64,000 nt of DNA from Cunninghamia lanceolata (taxonomy: Eukaryota > Streptophyta > Pinopsida > Cupressales > Cupressaceae), in the NCBI GenBank assembly GCA_027924645.1, contig BSBN01000293.1, positions 6,720,501 through 6,784,500 on the forward strand, written 5' to 3'. Each line of letters starts with the position of its first letter. The stretch's first letter is position 1. The notes under the pieces are model-generated. The model was given only the letters and a program-made list of their open reading frames with translations, had not been told where the DNA came from and made no database searches. This document shows, piece by piece, positions 48,579 through 59,671 of this stretch. Both the position numbers and the translations under genes were made by a program.

Positions 48579-49870
48579 TGTTGCAAGTATGAGGTGAGCC
48601 ATTGTTGTCATTGATGTCAACATACTCATACTGCATTGACAAGAAGGATTTGATGAGCTTTGTGCTGAGGATATTGAGAAAATTAGCCTCAGTCAGGAAC
48701 AGTGAAGAACAGTGATGAGAAGAAGGTAAATATACTGTATAGGATGAGAACCGGAGGATGCGGATTAAAGGGTTAGTAGATATGAGTCTTGAGATGCTAC
48801 AGTTAAGATTTCAGAGGTCCGCATGAAGATCTGAAGGAGTTATGGCTGCCGGTATAGAACCGGGTCCGGCAAGTATCCGGAGGTGACAGAGGATCACAAA
48901 AAGGTCCGGTGAGGTCCGGAATTGTATTATCATAATCTGCGGATTGGAAGGAGTGTTTTATATGTCCTTGTGATGTGTCATCCTGATTTGTGTGTAATTT
49001 GGAGGTCCGGATGTACCTCCTGCATTATGACAGTGGCGACAGACTGTGTTCTTGAAGTTCCGGATGAGGAAGACAAGAGATCCCAGTAAGCAGAGAAAGT
49101 GCGGATGTATCCGGACATTCAGACAGACTTGTGAAGGTTCTTGAATCATGTTTAGGTTGTGTTGTTGGTCCGCATTGATGGTAGAGCCCGGAATTGAAGT
49201 TATTCTTCCGGATGAAGTTATTGCTCTGTTTAGCCGACCGGATGAGTTGTTCATCCTGCGAATGTTCTTGTGATAGCCGACCGGATGTGTTATTCATCTT
49301 GCGGATACTCCTATGGTTGTTTGCCGACTTAGATGCTTGTTCCTAAGTCGATGTCTTGTATAAATAATGATTTGTGAATTCATTTCAGGGTGTAGCGTGT
49401 GGATGAGTATGGTGTAGCGAAGAAAGGTGCGAAAGGCAGAGCAGAGATTATTGGGCTTAATTGGAACTGATCCGGACATGGTAGAGATGTCATTCTCTAG
49501 TTCAAGACTGTGATTTTTATCACTCTGTAGACAGTGTGTCTCCTTGTAGGCAGTGGGCCTCTTTGTGAGCAGTGTGCTCGGGCAGTGAGCCCTTATTGGC
49601 ATGTGCCATTCATTTTTCTTATTCTTCTAACAGAGAATAATTCTTGGGTTAATCACCCCGTGGTTTTTCCCTTAACCGGGTTTTCCACGTCAAAATCTTG
49701 GTGTTCAATGTGTTGATGCTTATCTACTCTTGTGTTTATGTATTGTGCTTCCATGAATGATTATTTGATATGCTGCTAACTAACAACAGAGAATAAAGTG
49801 TTTGAAATAGAACAAGTTCTATACAACTGATTCACCCCCCCCCTCTCAGTTGTATGCCCTAGATCCAACA
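48579..49870 (+). repeat. 5' LTR of the intact copia
   Basis: Begins TGTTGCAAGTATGAGG and ends GATCCAACA. CCGGA/TCCGG words recur many times across it. TATAAATAATG at about 49358 is a plausible TATA box. The end GATTCACCCCCCCCCTCTCAG is typical of the group. Open frames within it on either strand are duplicated in the other LTR and have no domain. Confidence 0.95.
49353..49364 (+). promoter_or_regulatory. Candidate TATA box in the copia LTR
   Basis: TTGTATAAATAATG lies in the second half of the 1292-bp LTR, in the right orientation to start transcription before the R-U5 region and the primer site. The same sequence is in the 3' LTR near 55170. Confidence 0.5.
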
Positions 49871-49886
49871 ATTGGTATCAGAGCTG
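49871..49886 (+). other. Primer binding site, initiator-Met tRNA type
   Basis: ATTGGTATCAGAGCTG immediately follows the LTR end. TGGTATCAGAGC is the standard complement to the 3' end of plant initiator-methionine tRNA used by copia elements. Confidence 0.93.
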
Positions 49887-49927
49887 AGTTCCTCTGATAG
49901 GAGCTTAACCGCTTGAGGTGATCCAGG

Positions 49928-52900
49928 ATGTCGTCATACAAGAAGGATAGTCCGAAGTTCGATGGAACCAACTTCACTCTCTGGAAAGGTCGCATGAAGT
50001 GTCATTTGGAATGTATGGGAAAAGCATACTTGGCTATGATTTCAAAACCATATATACCCCCACAAGGTGGTCCGACAACTCCTGATGAAACCACAGAAGC
50101 TGAAAACAATCTGCGGACCAAGGAAGCTCTTCTAAGCGCATTGAATGACTTAGATCTCTCGAATGTCATTGACCTACCAACTGCATATGAGATCCTAACT
50201 AAACTGGAACTTCTGTATGAAGGAGATGAGTTTGTCAAAAGTGCAAGGTTGCAAAGTCTGAAAGGGAAATTTGAAAGATTGAAAATGAGAGATGATGAAA
50301 ACATTACTACCTTTATGCCAAGAGTAAATGAGCTGGTATGTGGAATCAGAAATGCTGGTGGAACTCTAGATGAAAATGAGATTGTCTGCAAAATCCTAAG
50401 ATCCCTTCCTGCTGCCTACAAAATCAAAGTTGCTGCCATTGATGAATTCAGAGCCCACACAACTGTCACAAGAGAACAATTGGCTGGCAAACTAGCTGCA
50501 TTTGAAATGAAGTTTGGAGATGATCCACCCAAGACTGAGTCTGCTTTTAAAGCCAGTGCCTATGTGAAAGGCAAACAGAGATTTGATCCGGGTGAAAACT
50601 CATCAAGGAAAATGTCATGGTATGATCAAGCAAGAAGAGACATGGAAGAAGAAGAAGCAGAAACAGCTCAACTTGAAGCCCTCATTGCAAAGAGACTGCC
50701 AAGAGGATCCGGTAAGTATGAAGGAAAACTACCCTTTAAGTGTTTTAACTGCAATAAGATTGGTCATTTTGCCTCAAGATGTCCGGAGAGATCTGCAAGA
50801 TCTAATACTCACAGACAAAGGTTTCAAAAGAATTGCTATTATGTTCATGAAGAAGATGACAATGAAGGAGTAACAGATGATGAATCAGATCCAGGAAGCA
50901 AATCCGGAAATGAGTGGGTGTTTATAGCCATCAAGGAAGAAGATTCCTTGCTCTCTGAATCTGTCAATCACAAAGTTGTTGAAAAAGCCTTGGCTGCTCA
51001 AGTGGAAGAAAAGGATGATTGGGTTATTGACAGTGGATGCTCTCACCATATGACTGGTGACAAGAATAAGTTCTTAGACTTGGAAAGATATGAAGGAGGA
51101 ATGGTAAAGTTTGGTGACAATTCTGCTGGCAGAATCAGAGGTAGGGGAACTATTTCCTTTGATGGTAAGAGCAAAACAGGTAATGTACTATATGTTGAAG
51201 GATTGAAGCACAATCTTCTCAGTGTTGGTCAGTTAGTGGACAAAGGCTATGATCTCCGGTTCAAGAATGGAAAATGCAGAATCTTTACAAGCTCCGGAAC
51301 TGAAATTGCATCCGGTACTCAGACAAGAGGTAACATCTTTCATCTGGTTGGTTCAAATAAAAGTTGTTTGTTTGTTCAAATTGATCAGAGTTGGTTATGG
51401 CATAGAAGAATGTGTCATGTAAATTTTGATAATATCATCAAAATAAGCAATACTCAGGCTGTGAGAGATCTTCCAAAGTTGATAAAACCTACAAACAGTG
51501 TGTGTAAAGAATGTCAGTTAGGCAAACAAAGCAGAGTCTCTTTTAAAAGCAAAGATCAGTCTTCTACCGGATTGTTGGAATTAGTACATACTGATCTATG
51601 TGGTCCGACAAGAATCAAGAGTCTGCAAGGTGATAGATATTTCATGTTGTTAATTGATGATCATTCCCGGATGCTGTGGGTTACCTTTCTAAAAGAAAAA
51701 TCAGAAGCTTTTGAGAAGTTCAAAATCTTCAAAGCTATGGTGGAGAATCAAACCGGATTGAAACTAAAGTGTCTAAGGTCTGATAGAGGTGGTGAATTTA
51801 CATCTGGTGAATTCATTGACTTTTGTGAGAAACAGGGTATAAGGAGACAGTTGTCTGCTCCTAAGACTCCACAGCAGAATGGAGTAGTTGAGAGAAAGAA
51901 CCGGACCATCCAGGAAGCTGCTAGGACAATGATGTTGGAAGCAAATGTTCCTCAAATGTTTTGGAAAGAAGCTATCAGCACTGCAGTCTACACTCTCAAT
52001 CGAGTTCAAATCAGAAACAACACCGGTAAGACCCCCTATGAACTTTGGTTTGGCATCACTCCTACTGTGAAATATTTCAGGGTATTTGGTAGCAAGTGTT
52101 ATATTAAAAGAGATGAAGATCTAGGAAAGTTTGATGCTAGAAGTGATGAAGGAATTTTCTTGGGCTACTCCACTCAAAGCAAAGCATATCGGTGTTACAA
52201 TAAGAGATTGAGGAAGATGATAGAAAGCACCAATGTAAAGGTTGATGAAGGAATTGAGAAGCCTTCAAGATTTTATGAATTTGATGAAGATGACCAAGAT
52301 AGTGTTCAAGGAACTCAATCCTCTCCGGTGAAACAGAGTCAGCCTGATCCGGTAAATCAGGAAGAAGAGTTAGGTTTAAATGAGCCTGATCAAGAAACAG
52401 CAGTACTGGATACTCCCAAAATTCCAAGGTATGTAAAACTGAATCACTCTGAAGATCAGATCATAGGTGACAGAAGCAAAGGTGTACAAACTAGAAGGAA
52501 TATTGCTCAAGATCAGAATGAATGTTGTCTGATTTCAAGGATTGAACCTAAAACAATAAATGAAGCCTGCAATGATGAAAATTGGACCAAAGCAATGGAA
52601 GATGAACTGATGCAAATTGAGAAAAATCATACTTGGGATCTTGTTCCCAGACCTAGAGACAGGAATGTAATTGGAACCAAGTGGGTCTTCCGGAACAAAC
52701 TAAATGAAGCTGGTGAAGTAATCAGAAACAAAGCTAGATTGGTCTGCAAAGGCTACTCTCAAATAGAAGGAATTGACTTTGAAGAGACTTTTGCTCCGGT
52801 AGCAAGAATTGAAGCAGTCAGATTACTTCTTGCATTTGCTGCCTTCAAAGATTTCAAGGTATATCAGATGGATGTCAAGTCTGCCTTCTTAAATGGTGAT

Positions 52901-54079
52901 CTGGAAGAAGAAGTCTACATTGAACAACCGGATGGATTTCAATTATCTGATAATAATGATATGGTCTGCAAGTTGAAGAAAGCTTTGTATGGATTGAAGC
53001 AAGCCCCAAGAGCATGGTATGAAAGGTTGGATAAGCATCTTGTGCAGATTGGATTCAACAAAGGTACTGCTGACAGCAACTTATATTTCAAACTTGATCA
53101 TGAAAACATTCTGATTGTTGAAGTGTTTGTGGATGATATCATTTTTGGAGGAAGAGATAGTATGTGTAAAACTTTTGCAAATCAGATGAAAAGTGAGTTT
53201 GAAATGTCTATGCTTGGTGAAATGAATTTCTTCTTGGGTCTGCAAATTACTCAAACAAAAGAAGGGATCTTCATTTCTCAGACCAAATATGTGAAAGAAT
53301 TGTTAAAGAAATTTGGTATGGAAGACTCAAAGCCTATGAACACTCCTATGGCAACCGGATGTAAGTTAAGCAAAGATGATGATTCTCCAAAGGCAGATCA
53401 GACAAAGTATAGATCAATGATTGGTGGATTGTTGTATCTCACTCAAACTAGACCAGATATAATGCAAGCTGTTGGTCTTGTGGCAAGATTCCAGGCTGAT
53501 CCTAGAGAATCTCATGTTATGGCAATCAAAAGAATTTTTAGATACTTGAAAGGGACAGTTGAGTATGGTCTATGGTATCCTAGAGATCCGGATTTCTCTC
53601 TTCATGCTTACACAGATGCAGATTGGGCAGGAGATGTGGATGACCGGAAGAGCACTAGTGGTGGAGCATTCTTTTTGGGGAAGAGATTGGTTTCTTGGCT
53701 AAGCAAGAAACAAGATGCAATATCTCTGTCTACAACTGAAGCAGAATACATTGCAGCAGCAGGTAGTTGCACTCAAATCTTGTGGATGAAGCAGATGCTA
53801 AGAGACATCAAAGTTGAATATGAGGAGCCTATCACAATTTTCTGTGATAATTCAAGTGCAATTAATATTTCCAAGAATCCGGTATTGCATTCTAAGACTA
53901 AGCACATATCTATCAAATTTCACTTTTTGAGAGAACAAGTAAACAAGGAAGAAGTCAGATTGGAGTATGTTCCCTCCAAGGATCAGATTGCAGATATCTT
54001 TACAAAACCTCTTCCCAAGGACTCTTTTGAATATCTCCGGGAGAAGTTAGGGGTCATGGCCCCTCCGGTGATGAACTAA
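49928..54079 (+). CDS. copia gag-pol polyprotein, intact, 1383 aa
   Basis: Single open frame encoding all proteins needed for copia transposition. Gag occupies about residues 1-340 ([17 protein letters not shown]), with zinc knuckle [14 protein letters not shown] near 271-284. Protease: [14 protein letters not shown] near 363. Pre-integrase: [10 protein letters not shown] near 490. Integrase acidic residues: HTDLCGP (about 554), RSDRGGEF (about 617) and NGVVERKN (about 652). RT begins [17 protein letters not shown] near 903, with catalytic [10 protein letters not shown] near 1065. RNase H contains YTDADWAGD near 1227 and [10 protein letters not shown] near 1275. The ATG lies 57 bp after the LTR, with no earlier in-frame alternative. 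VDDIIFG and DSGC.HHMTGD point to the SIRE/Maximus-type branch. Length is near normal for a copia polyprotein without an added envelope-like frame. Confidence 0.97.
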   Translation: MSSYKKDSPKFDGTNFTLWKGRMKCHLECMGKAYLAMISKPYIPPQGGPTTPDETTEAENNLRTKEALLSALNDLDLSNVIDLPTAYEILTKLELLYEGDEFVKSARLQSLKGKFERLKMRDDENITTFMPRVNELVCGIRNAGGTLDENEIVCKILRSLPAAYKIKVAAIDEFRAHTTVTREQLAGKLAAFEMKFGDDPPKTESAFKASAYVKGKQRFDPGENSSRKMSWYDQARRDMEEEEAETAQLEALIAKRLPRGSGKYEGKLPFKCFNCNKIGHFASRCPERSARSNTHRQRFQKNCYYVHEEDDNEGVTDDESDPGSKSGNEWVFIAIKEEDSLLSESVNHKVVEKALAAQVEEKDDWVIDSGCSHHMTGDKNKFLDLERYEGGMVKFGDNSAGRIRGRGTISFDGKSKTGNVLYVEGLKHNLLSVGQLVDKGYDLRFKNGKCRIFTSSGTEIASGTQTRGNIFHLVGSNKSCLFVQIDQSWLWHRRMCHVNFDNIIKISNTQAVRDLPKLIKPTNSVCKECQLGKQSRVSFKSKDQSSTGLLELVHTDLCGPTRIKSLQGDRYFMLLIDDHSRMLWVTFLKEKSEAFEKFKIFKAMVENQTGLKLKCLRSDRGGEFTSGEFIDFCEKQGIRRQLSAPKTPQQNGVVERKNRTIQEAARTMMLEANVPQMFWKEAISTAVYTLNRVQIRNNTGKTPYELWFGITPTVKYFRVFGSKCYIKRDEDLGKFDARSDEGIFLGYSTQSKAYRCYNKRLRKMIESTNVKVDEGIEKPSRFYEFDEDDQDSVQGTQSSPVKQSQPDPVNQEEELGLNEPDQETAVLDTPKIPRYVKLNHSEDQIIGDRSKGVQTRRNIAQDQNECCLISRIEPKTINEACNDENWTKAMEDELMQIEKNHTWDLVPRPRDRNVIGTKWVFRNKLNEAGEVIRNKARLVCKGYSQIEGIDFEETFAPVARIEAVRLLLAFAAFKDFKVYQMDVKSAFLNGDLEEEVYIEQPDGFQLSDNNDMVCKLKKALYGLKQAPRAWYERLDKHLVQIGFNKGTADSNLYFKLDHENILIVEVFVDDIIFGGRDSMCKTFANQMKSEFEMSMLGEMNFFLGLQITQTKEGIFISQTKYVKELLKKFGMEDSKPMNTPMATGCKLSKDDDSPKADQTKYRSMIGGLLYLTQTRPDIMQAVGLVARFQADPRESHVMAIKRIFRYLKGTVEYGLWYPRDPDFSLHAYTDADWAGDVDDRKSTSGGAFFLGKRLVSWLSKKQDAISLSTTEAEYIAAAGSCTQILWMKQMLRDIKVEYEEPITIFCDNSSAINISKNPVLHSKTKHISIKFHFLREQVNKEEVRLEYVPSKDQIADIFTKPLPKDSFEYLREKLGVMAPPVMN

Positions 54080-54394
54080 GATGCACTGATGTGCATCAGT
54101 CCGGTGGCAATCACAGTCATATCTTGTGATCCGGACTAATGGGGAGCTGCAACTAAGGGGGAGCAGCTGGTATTATTCTGATGCATGAGAGTTGCAAGTA
54201 TGAGCCCTTTGCCATTGATGTCAAAGGGGGAGAGAAGACATGTGAAAAACAAGTGGTTGATGATCAAAGGGGGAGCAGCAAAGGAAGACATGTGAAGAGT
54301 TGTTGTTGATAGGGGGAGCTGTGACAGAAAAGAGAAGTTCTTGTCTTGATGGTTTTTCACATCATATGTTGCCATCAATGACAAAGGGGGAGAT
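54080..54394 (+). other. Internal 3' region with five polypurine-like motifs
   Basis: Between the polyprotein stop and the 3' LTR, AGGGGGAG occurs at about 54159, 54225, 54269, 54311 and 54385. The last one, AAAGGGGGAGATT, abuts the LTR and is the expected plus-strand primer. ACATGTGAA-containing phrases between them repeat too, so the array arose by local duplication. Confidence 0.75.
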
Positions 54395-55686
54395 TGTTGC
54401 AAGTATGAGGTGAGCCATTGTTGTCATTGATGTCAACATACTCATACTGCATTGACAAGAAGGATTTGATGAGCTTTGTGCTGAGGATATTGAGAAAATT
54501 AGCCTCAGTCAGGAACAGTGAAGAACAGTGATGAGAAGAAGGTAAATATACTGTATAGGATGAGAACCGGAGGATGCGGATTAAAGGGTTAGTAGATATG
54601 AGTCTTGAGATGCTACAGTTAAGATTTCAGAGGTCCGCATGAAGATCTGAAGGAGTTATGGCTGCCGGTATAGAACCGGGTCCGGCAAGTATCCGGAGGT
54701 GACAGAGGATCACAAAAAGGTCCGGTGAGGTCCGGAATTGTATTATCATAATCTGCGGATTGGAAGGAGTGTTTTATATGTCCTTGTGATGTGTCATCCT
54801 GATTTGTGTGTAATTTGGAGGTCCGGATGTACCTCCTGCATTATGACAGTGGCGACAGACTGTGTTCTTGAAGTTCCGGATGAGGAAGACAAGAGATCCC
54901 AGTAAGCAGAGAAAGTGCGGATGTATCCGGACATTCAGACAGACTTGTGAAGGTTCTTGAATCATGTTTAGGTTGTGTTGTTGGTCCGCATTGATGGTAG
55001 AGCCCGGAATTGAAGTTATTCTTCCGGATGAAGTTATTGCTCTGTTTAGCCGACCGGATGAGTTGTTCATCCTGCGAATGTTCTTGTGATAGCCGACCGG
55101 ATGTGTTATTCATCTTGCGGATACTCCTATGGTTGTTTGCCGACTTAGATGCTTGTTCCTAAGTCGATGTCTTGTATAAATAATGATTTGTGAATTCATT
55201 TCAGGGTGTAGCGTGTGGATGAGTATGGTGTAGCGAAGAAAGGTGCGAAAGGCAGAGCAGAGATTATTGGGCTTAATTGGAACTGATCCGGACATGGTAG
55301 AGATGTCATTCTCCAGTTCAAGACTGTGATTTTTATCACTCTGTAGACAGTGTGTCTCCTTGTAGGCAGTGGGCCTCTTTGTGAGCAGTGTGCTCGGGCA
55401 GTGAGCCCTTATTGGCATGTGCCATTCATTTTTCTTATTCTTCTAACAGAGAATAATTCTTGGGTTAATCACCCCGTGGTTTTTCCCTTAACCGGGTTTT
55501 CCACGTCAAAATCTTGGTGTTCAATGTGTTGATGCTTATCTACTCTTGTGTTTATGTATTGTGCTTCCATGAATGATTATTTGATATGCTGCTAACTAAC
55601 AACAGAGAATAAAGTGTTTGAAATAGAACAAGTTCTATACAACTGATTCACCCCCCCCCTCTCAGTTGTATGCCCTAGATCCAACA
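54395..55686 (+). repeat. 3' LTR of the intact copia
   Basis: Same length as the 5' LTR with one difference noticed (position 55314). It ends GATCCAACA before the duplicated GGTGG and the LINE continuation. Confidence 0.95.
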
Positions 55687-55691
55687 GGTGG

Positions 55692-57535
55692 TTTGGAATG
55701 TGTGGTTGGAGGGAAATAGAATGATCTTCCAAGACAAGGAGAGATTAGTGGAAAGAATTTGGGATCAAGTGGAGATAGCTATAAGGAAGATGATTGGACT
55801 ATTTTAGATAAGGAGAAGTGTTGGATGGAGGCTTAGCCTTGGTTTAGATCACTAAATGGTCTGCAGAGGGACATCTCCATCAAGGACTTGCATTATGCTC
55901 CACTTTGTCTAGAACCTAGGTGGATGAAAATTAATTTTAATGGGGCAATGAAAGGAAATTCAAGAATCCCTTGGGGATGGAGTATTTAGGAATGAAGAAT
56001 GATTTCCCACTAGTATGTATGCATGTGATTTTGCTGTGGACTCTAATAATATGGTTGATGTAAGGGCCATGTTATGGAGGTTGATGATAGCCAAAGAAAA
56101 AGGTTGGAAGAAGTCATGGGTGGAGGGTGATTCTAAATTAGTTATAGATTCCATGAAAGGAGGGAAGACTCAAAATTGGAAATTAGAGGTGTTGCTTATA
56201 GAAGCCAAAAAGGTGGCATGATGGTTTTAAGAAATTTGGTAAACTATATTAGAAAAAAGGTAATGCCATCGCTGATTGGGCTTCTAATAAAGGTGTAAAT
56301 TTGAGAACTAGAGAGGGGTATTCTAAGATGTGTTGGTAGGGTAATTTCTCATAAGAGGCATTGACACTGATCCATAATGATCTTATGGGGTAACTACCCA
56401 ATAATGGTTTGGTATGGTAGTGGGGAATGTTTCATTTATGATTACGGTGTTGCATGGGAATTTATTTCCATGCATTGTTAGTACTTTGAGGCTACATCTT
56501 ATTTCTTAGGTGTGGTCTTTTTATGCTTCTTCTAGATGTTTCTTCTTGTATAGGTGTAGGTTCCTTGGCGAAGGCTTGTATGTCTATAGCAAGGTGTGGG
56601 GTCAGCAATAAGGGTGAGAGAAATAAGGGGAAGGTTAAAATAGAGGAGAATCTAGCAAAGGGTGTCTGGAAAAGAAATGGTGGTGGACTTTATGACATAT
56701 GTTGATAAGGAGATCAAGAACCTTGAACTTAGGAATTGGGTAGTTTGAATCTATGACTTAGTGAAAGAGATGGATGGTGCTCTGTGTATAGATATACGCT
56801 CTGCCATGGAAAAGATGTTGTTGGATCCTAGGTATATGTGGGGATGTTGGAATATGTTTTCCACTACTCAATCTCTTTCTTGTGCTTCATTACTTTTGAT
56901 GACAACCAATTCATGCTTAATTCATGACAACATTGAGGATGTCATTCACCGGGTTGAGATGTATTTTGTCTATGTTTTGGAACATCTTCATGTTTCAAAA
57001 TGGTTCCCATAATGCTTGTAGAGTGTAGTGGAAGAACTTGTGAAACACCTGAAGGTTGTGCTTTTGGAGGAGAACATTCTCACACTCTTAGATTGTTGTG
57101 ATAGTGAGGGTTCATTTGGTGTAGAGGTGGACACTCCTACTAATATGAATACCCCTTATAATAAAGATAAGCATTTTCAAATAGGTGGCTTGGGGCATGT
57201 GTAATTTACCTCACCCTCATTTGCTTCATAGACTTTGTTATGCAGACTTATATTAATATTTTAGTAGCGGGCTGCAAGTTTGTGGGTCTTTGGCTTCAGT
57301 GTTTTTTTTTGTAGTTTTGGATGGTTAAGGCCATTATTATAGTTGGATATATTAGGACAATTTAGAGTGATAGATATGGATGTTTTGTTAGTTTGTTTGG
57401 TTGATCCCTTCTCGAATCATGGCTCTGTTGGACCTATTTGGACTTCAGCTAGCAACATCTTGATTCCTTTTTGTTGGTTTCTCGATCGTAAACAAAGTTT
57501 GTAATAATAAAATTATTATTCAAATAAAAATAAAG
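55692..57535 (+). mobile_element. L1-type LINE, 3' part with RNase H
   Basis: Directly continues the LINE reading (WNVWLEGNRMIFQDKERLVE). It is followed by a plant LINE-type RNase H remnant: KINFNGAMKGNSRIPWGW near 55928 and GWKKSWVEGDSKLVIDSMKG near 56103. The part after 56220 is a decayed tail with no recognised domain. The element ends near CAAAGTTTGTAATAATAAAA at 57492-57511, similar to plant LINE 3' ends, then an A/T-rich tail. Open pieces at 56523-56705 and 56761-57012 belong to this tail and are not called as genes. Confidence 0.82.
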
Positions 57536-57990
57536 GAAACAATATAGATAAAATCAAATAATTCTTAAATAGTTTTAATTATTAGTATAATATTACAAAG
57601 GCAAGTACTATGCTATTTTTAAATATCATCCATTTTAATAGTCAAAGGTTAATTTTGGCCAATAAAAATAAGGACAAATATTTAACACTTTTTGTTGTGA
57701 GTGAAGTATCAAATAAATATTGATTGTTTGACCATTGAAGTGGACTAATTTAAGTAGTTCTAGGAAACTATTTTATAACAATCTATCTAAATTATATTCT
57801 TCTGCATTTTTATTTTTATTTTATTAAGACAGGAATTAGCATTTGTATTAGTTTGGTCTGAACATGTATTTCCTCGAGGAAAAAAAAAAAAACTACTGTT
57901 TGTATTAATTGATTTAGAGTGCTGTATGTGAAATCAAGAGTATCAACGATATGATATCAATGCAAATCATAAAAGCTGCTTTTAGGCAGT
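57536..57990. other. AT-rich DNA between LINE and protease copy B
   Basis: Contains a MITE (57611-57762) and otherwise no gene. From about 57975 it becomes homologous to the downstream flank of protease copy A (AGGAGACGAGATCACGTATTA here, AGGAGACAAGATCACATATTA near 21895). Confidence 0.6.
57611..57762. mobile_element. MITE, second copy of the family at 34597
   Basis: Same internal sequence as the 34.6-kb copy (AAATATCATCCATTTTAATA at the left, TTGTTTGACCATTGAAGTGG at the right, GGCCAATAAAAAT inside) and the same inverted-repeat ends. The outermost bases and the target duplication are not clear here. Confidence 0.75.
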
Positions 57991-58088
57991 GCAGGAAAAA
58001 TATATAGGAGACGAGATCACGTATTACATTGGAAGTTGAAAATGACAATGTCAAAGGAAGAGGCAGAGGAAGAGAGACAGGAAGAGGT

Positions 58089-58196
58089 AGCGGGAAAGAG
58101 AAAAAGAGGAGGGTGAGGAATATTAGCGGGAAAGAGAAAAAGAGGAGGGTGATGAATATTAGCGGGAAAGAGAAAAAGAGGAGGGTGATGAATATT
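58089..58196 (-). repeat. 36-bp tandem repeat, three copies, at the 3' end of protease copy B
   Basis: The unit AGCGGGAAAGAGAAAAAGAG followed by GAGGGTGATGAATATT occurs three times, the last touching the stop codon. Copy A has only a single diverged unit at the same place (about 21960-22008), so the array expanded after the duplication. It would lie in the 3' untranslated region. Confidence 0.9.
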
Positions 58197-59530
58197 TAAA
58201 GAGAATCACATTTAGTGGGCTTGAAGGAGAGTGTGTTCTGGGCATTGTCATAAAGGATATGGAAGTTTTGCTGTTGTATGTTTCCGAAGATGGAAGGATT
58301 GCCTGAGGGTTCACCCAACATGACCAGGCACAAGAGATTGTCAGATGCTTTAATGAAAAAGTTGTCTGCTGGAAGCTCGTAATCGACGCCGCCTTTGAAG
58401 TTGAAGGCGAGGGAAGGCAGGGTGATCTGACTTGATGTCTGGTAACACAGATCCAGTCCCACGGAAGAGCCATTTGCAGGAATGAGATCAACGGCGGACT
58501 GAATCGCTTCCTTGAGAGGAGTGTAGGCAACCTGGTTTAGATAGGTAATGGTGGTTCCGGAATCGATGATCATGCCTCCACTTCCGTCCGATTGCAGATC
58601 AAAAGTTCCAGGAGGAATATCTACGGCCTTCCCATTGAGGGAGATTCCTGTAATAGGAATGTACCAGAATGTGGGATTGACGCTGCTCTTAATGAGTGAG
58701 ATAGTTTTGGCTCCGCTCATGGAAGAGCCCTGGCCGAAAAAGAGAGGGCTGCTTTGTGAAGAAGAGTCGGTGATGGACAAGAGACAGTAAGAAAATTTGT
58801 TGTCTAGCTTGGAGCCGAGCTGTGAGATGAGTGAGAGAGCACCTCTTCCCAATCCCACAAGGCCGCCGCTCTGAGAGAATCCTTGTCCTTCGTTGTCATT
58901 CCCGCATCCAAAAGCAATGCCTGCAACCCTGCTGCCTCTCCCAATGGAGAATGTTTCGTGAGCGAGGTCACCGCTGGTGAAGGAACCATCGCCATACGTA
59001 TAATTGAAGGTACAACCTGGACCGTATGGGGTTTGAAAAATCCCCAAAACATCGCAAAGAGAATCATTGGAGGCAACTGTGGAATATGTAGAGGATTTGG
59101 ACGGGTCGAAAATTGGCGTAGGTTGAGAGAAGCAGTTCTTGCAAGGCTTGCACTGAGTCCAAATCAGATCACTGCCCGTGTCGACAATTGCTTCGAAGCT
59201 CACCGCGGGCGTTCCCACTGCAACCCTCATCAGAAATTCTCCATCTCCCAGGTGGACAGGCGTTTCAGCGTCAAATTGCCCACCCATCTGCTGCTTTGCA
59301 AATGCCTCTATTTTCTTCATTCGTCTCTTACTTCGATCCACTGCCCAACGCAATCGCTCAGAAAAAATCAACTCTCCCTCTGATCTGCGCGTCAAATTCA
59401 CCCTCAATTTTAGGTTTTCATCACTGCTCAATTTCTGCCAAGCACTAAACAGTCTGTCGGAAGAAGATGATGTGATGGGACTAGTAAAGCATATCAAGGC
59501 TACAACGCCCAACAGCTTCGAACACTCCAT
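58196..59530 (-). CDS. Nepenthesin-like aspartic protease, copy B, intact, 444 aa
   Basis: Secreted pepsin-type (A1B) endopeptidase. The chosen start is ATG 59528-59530 because it opens a signal peptide (MECSKLLGVVALICF…SSSS) and matches the start kept in copy A. An in-frame ATG 63 bp upstream (59593) would put charged residues before it. A propeptide spans about residues 27-98. The mature part begins GEFLMRVAVGTP. Both catalytic motifs are intact: IVDTGSDLIWTQC (about residue 115) and IIDSGTTITYL (about 325). The Cys-rich nepenthesin insert CKPCKNCFSQPTPIFDPSKS follows the first motif, and YGDGSFTSGDLAHETF (flap region) comes next. It ends SIFGNIQQQNFHILYD…KCDSL. There are no introns. Length is normal for the family. 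This is the only intact host gene in the window. The specific substrate is unknown. Confidence 0.95.
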   Translation of the reverse strand: MECSKLLGVVALICFTSPITSSSSDRLFSAWQKLSSDENLKLRVNLTRRSEGELIFSERLRWAVDRSKRRMKKIEAFAKQQMGGQFDAETPVHLGDGEFLMRVAVGTPAVSFEAIVDTGSDLIWTQCKPCKNCFSQPTPIFDPSKSSTYSTVASNDSLCDVLGIFQTPYGPGCTFNYTYGDGSFTSGDLAHETFSIGRGSRVAGIAFGCGNDNEGQGFSQSGGLVGLGRGALSLISQLGSKLDNKFSYCLLSITDSSSQSSPLFFGQGSSMSGAKTISLIKSSVNPTFWYIPITGISLNGKAVDIPPGTFDLQSDGSGGMIIDSGTTITYLNQVAYTPLKEAIQSAVDLIPANGSSVGLDLCYQTSSQITLPSLAFNFKGGVDYELPADNFFIKASDNLLCLVMLGEPSGNPSIFGNIQQQNFHILYDNAQNTLSFKPTKCDSL

Positions 59531-59671
59531 TTTTCTTTTTTCACGAATGGTGCATTTCCGAGAGGAAGAACGAGTTAATATAAGCAGGTACATGTATCTC
59601 CATGCGTATTATCCAACACAGAAGAAGCCTTCCGTTGCCCTCGAATAATCAGAGATGTCAAACCGCGTAGA

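Larger units (their letters stand above)
48579..55686 (+). mobile_element. Intact Ty1/copia element (SIRE-like), TSD GGTGG
   Basis: Complete 7108-bp element: two 1292-bp LTRs (48579-49870 and 54395-55686), primer site, one uninterrupted polyprotein frame and polypurine tract. It is flanked by GGTGG (48574-48578 and 55687-55691). Reading the LTRs side by side I found one difference (T at 49498, C at 55314). It sits inside a decayed LINE whose frame continues across the duplication. With an intact frame and near-identical LTRs it is a very recent insertion and could still be mobile. Confidence 0.97.

Noticed and set aside
48958..49716. Open frames of 60-102 codons found twice, also at 54774-55532
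   Set aside because: Exact duplicates because they lie in the two LTRs of the intact copia; no homology to proteins.
56523..57012. Two open frames of 60 and 83 codons after the LINE RNase H
   Set aside because: Phase-broken pieces within the LINE tail with no recognised domain; not supported as genes.
45186..57531. AAATAAAAAT at both ends of the LINE as its target duplication
   Set aside because: The sequence is A/T only in an A/T-rich region; the match has little weight.
59575..59585. TTATATTA on the minus strand as TATA box for protease copy B
   Set aside because: It would place transcription start only about 15 bp before the ATG; not convincing without transcript data.
58883..59648. Three plus-strand open frames of 86-166 codons over protease copy B
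   Set aside because: They are antisense shadows of the GC-richer protease coding sequence; no domain of their own.
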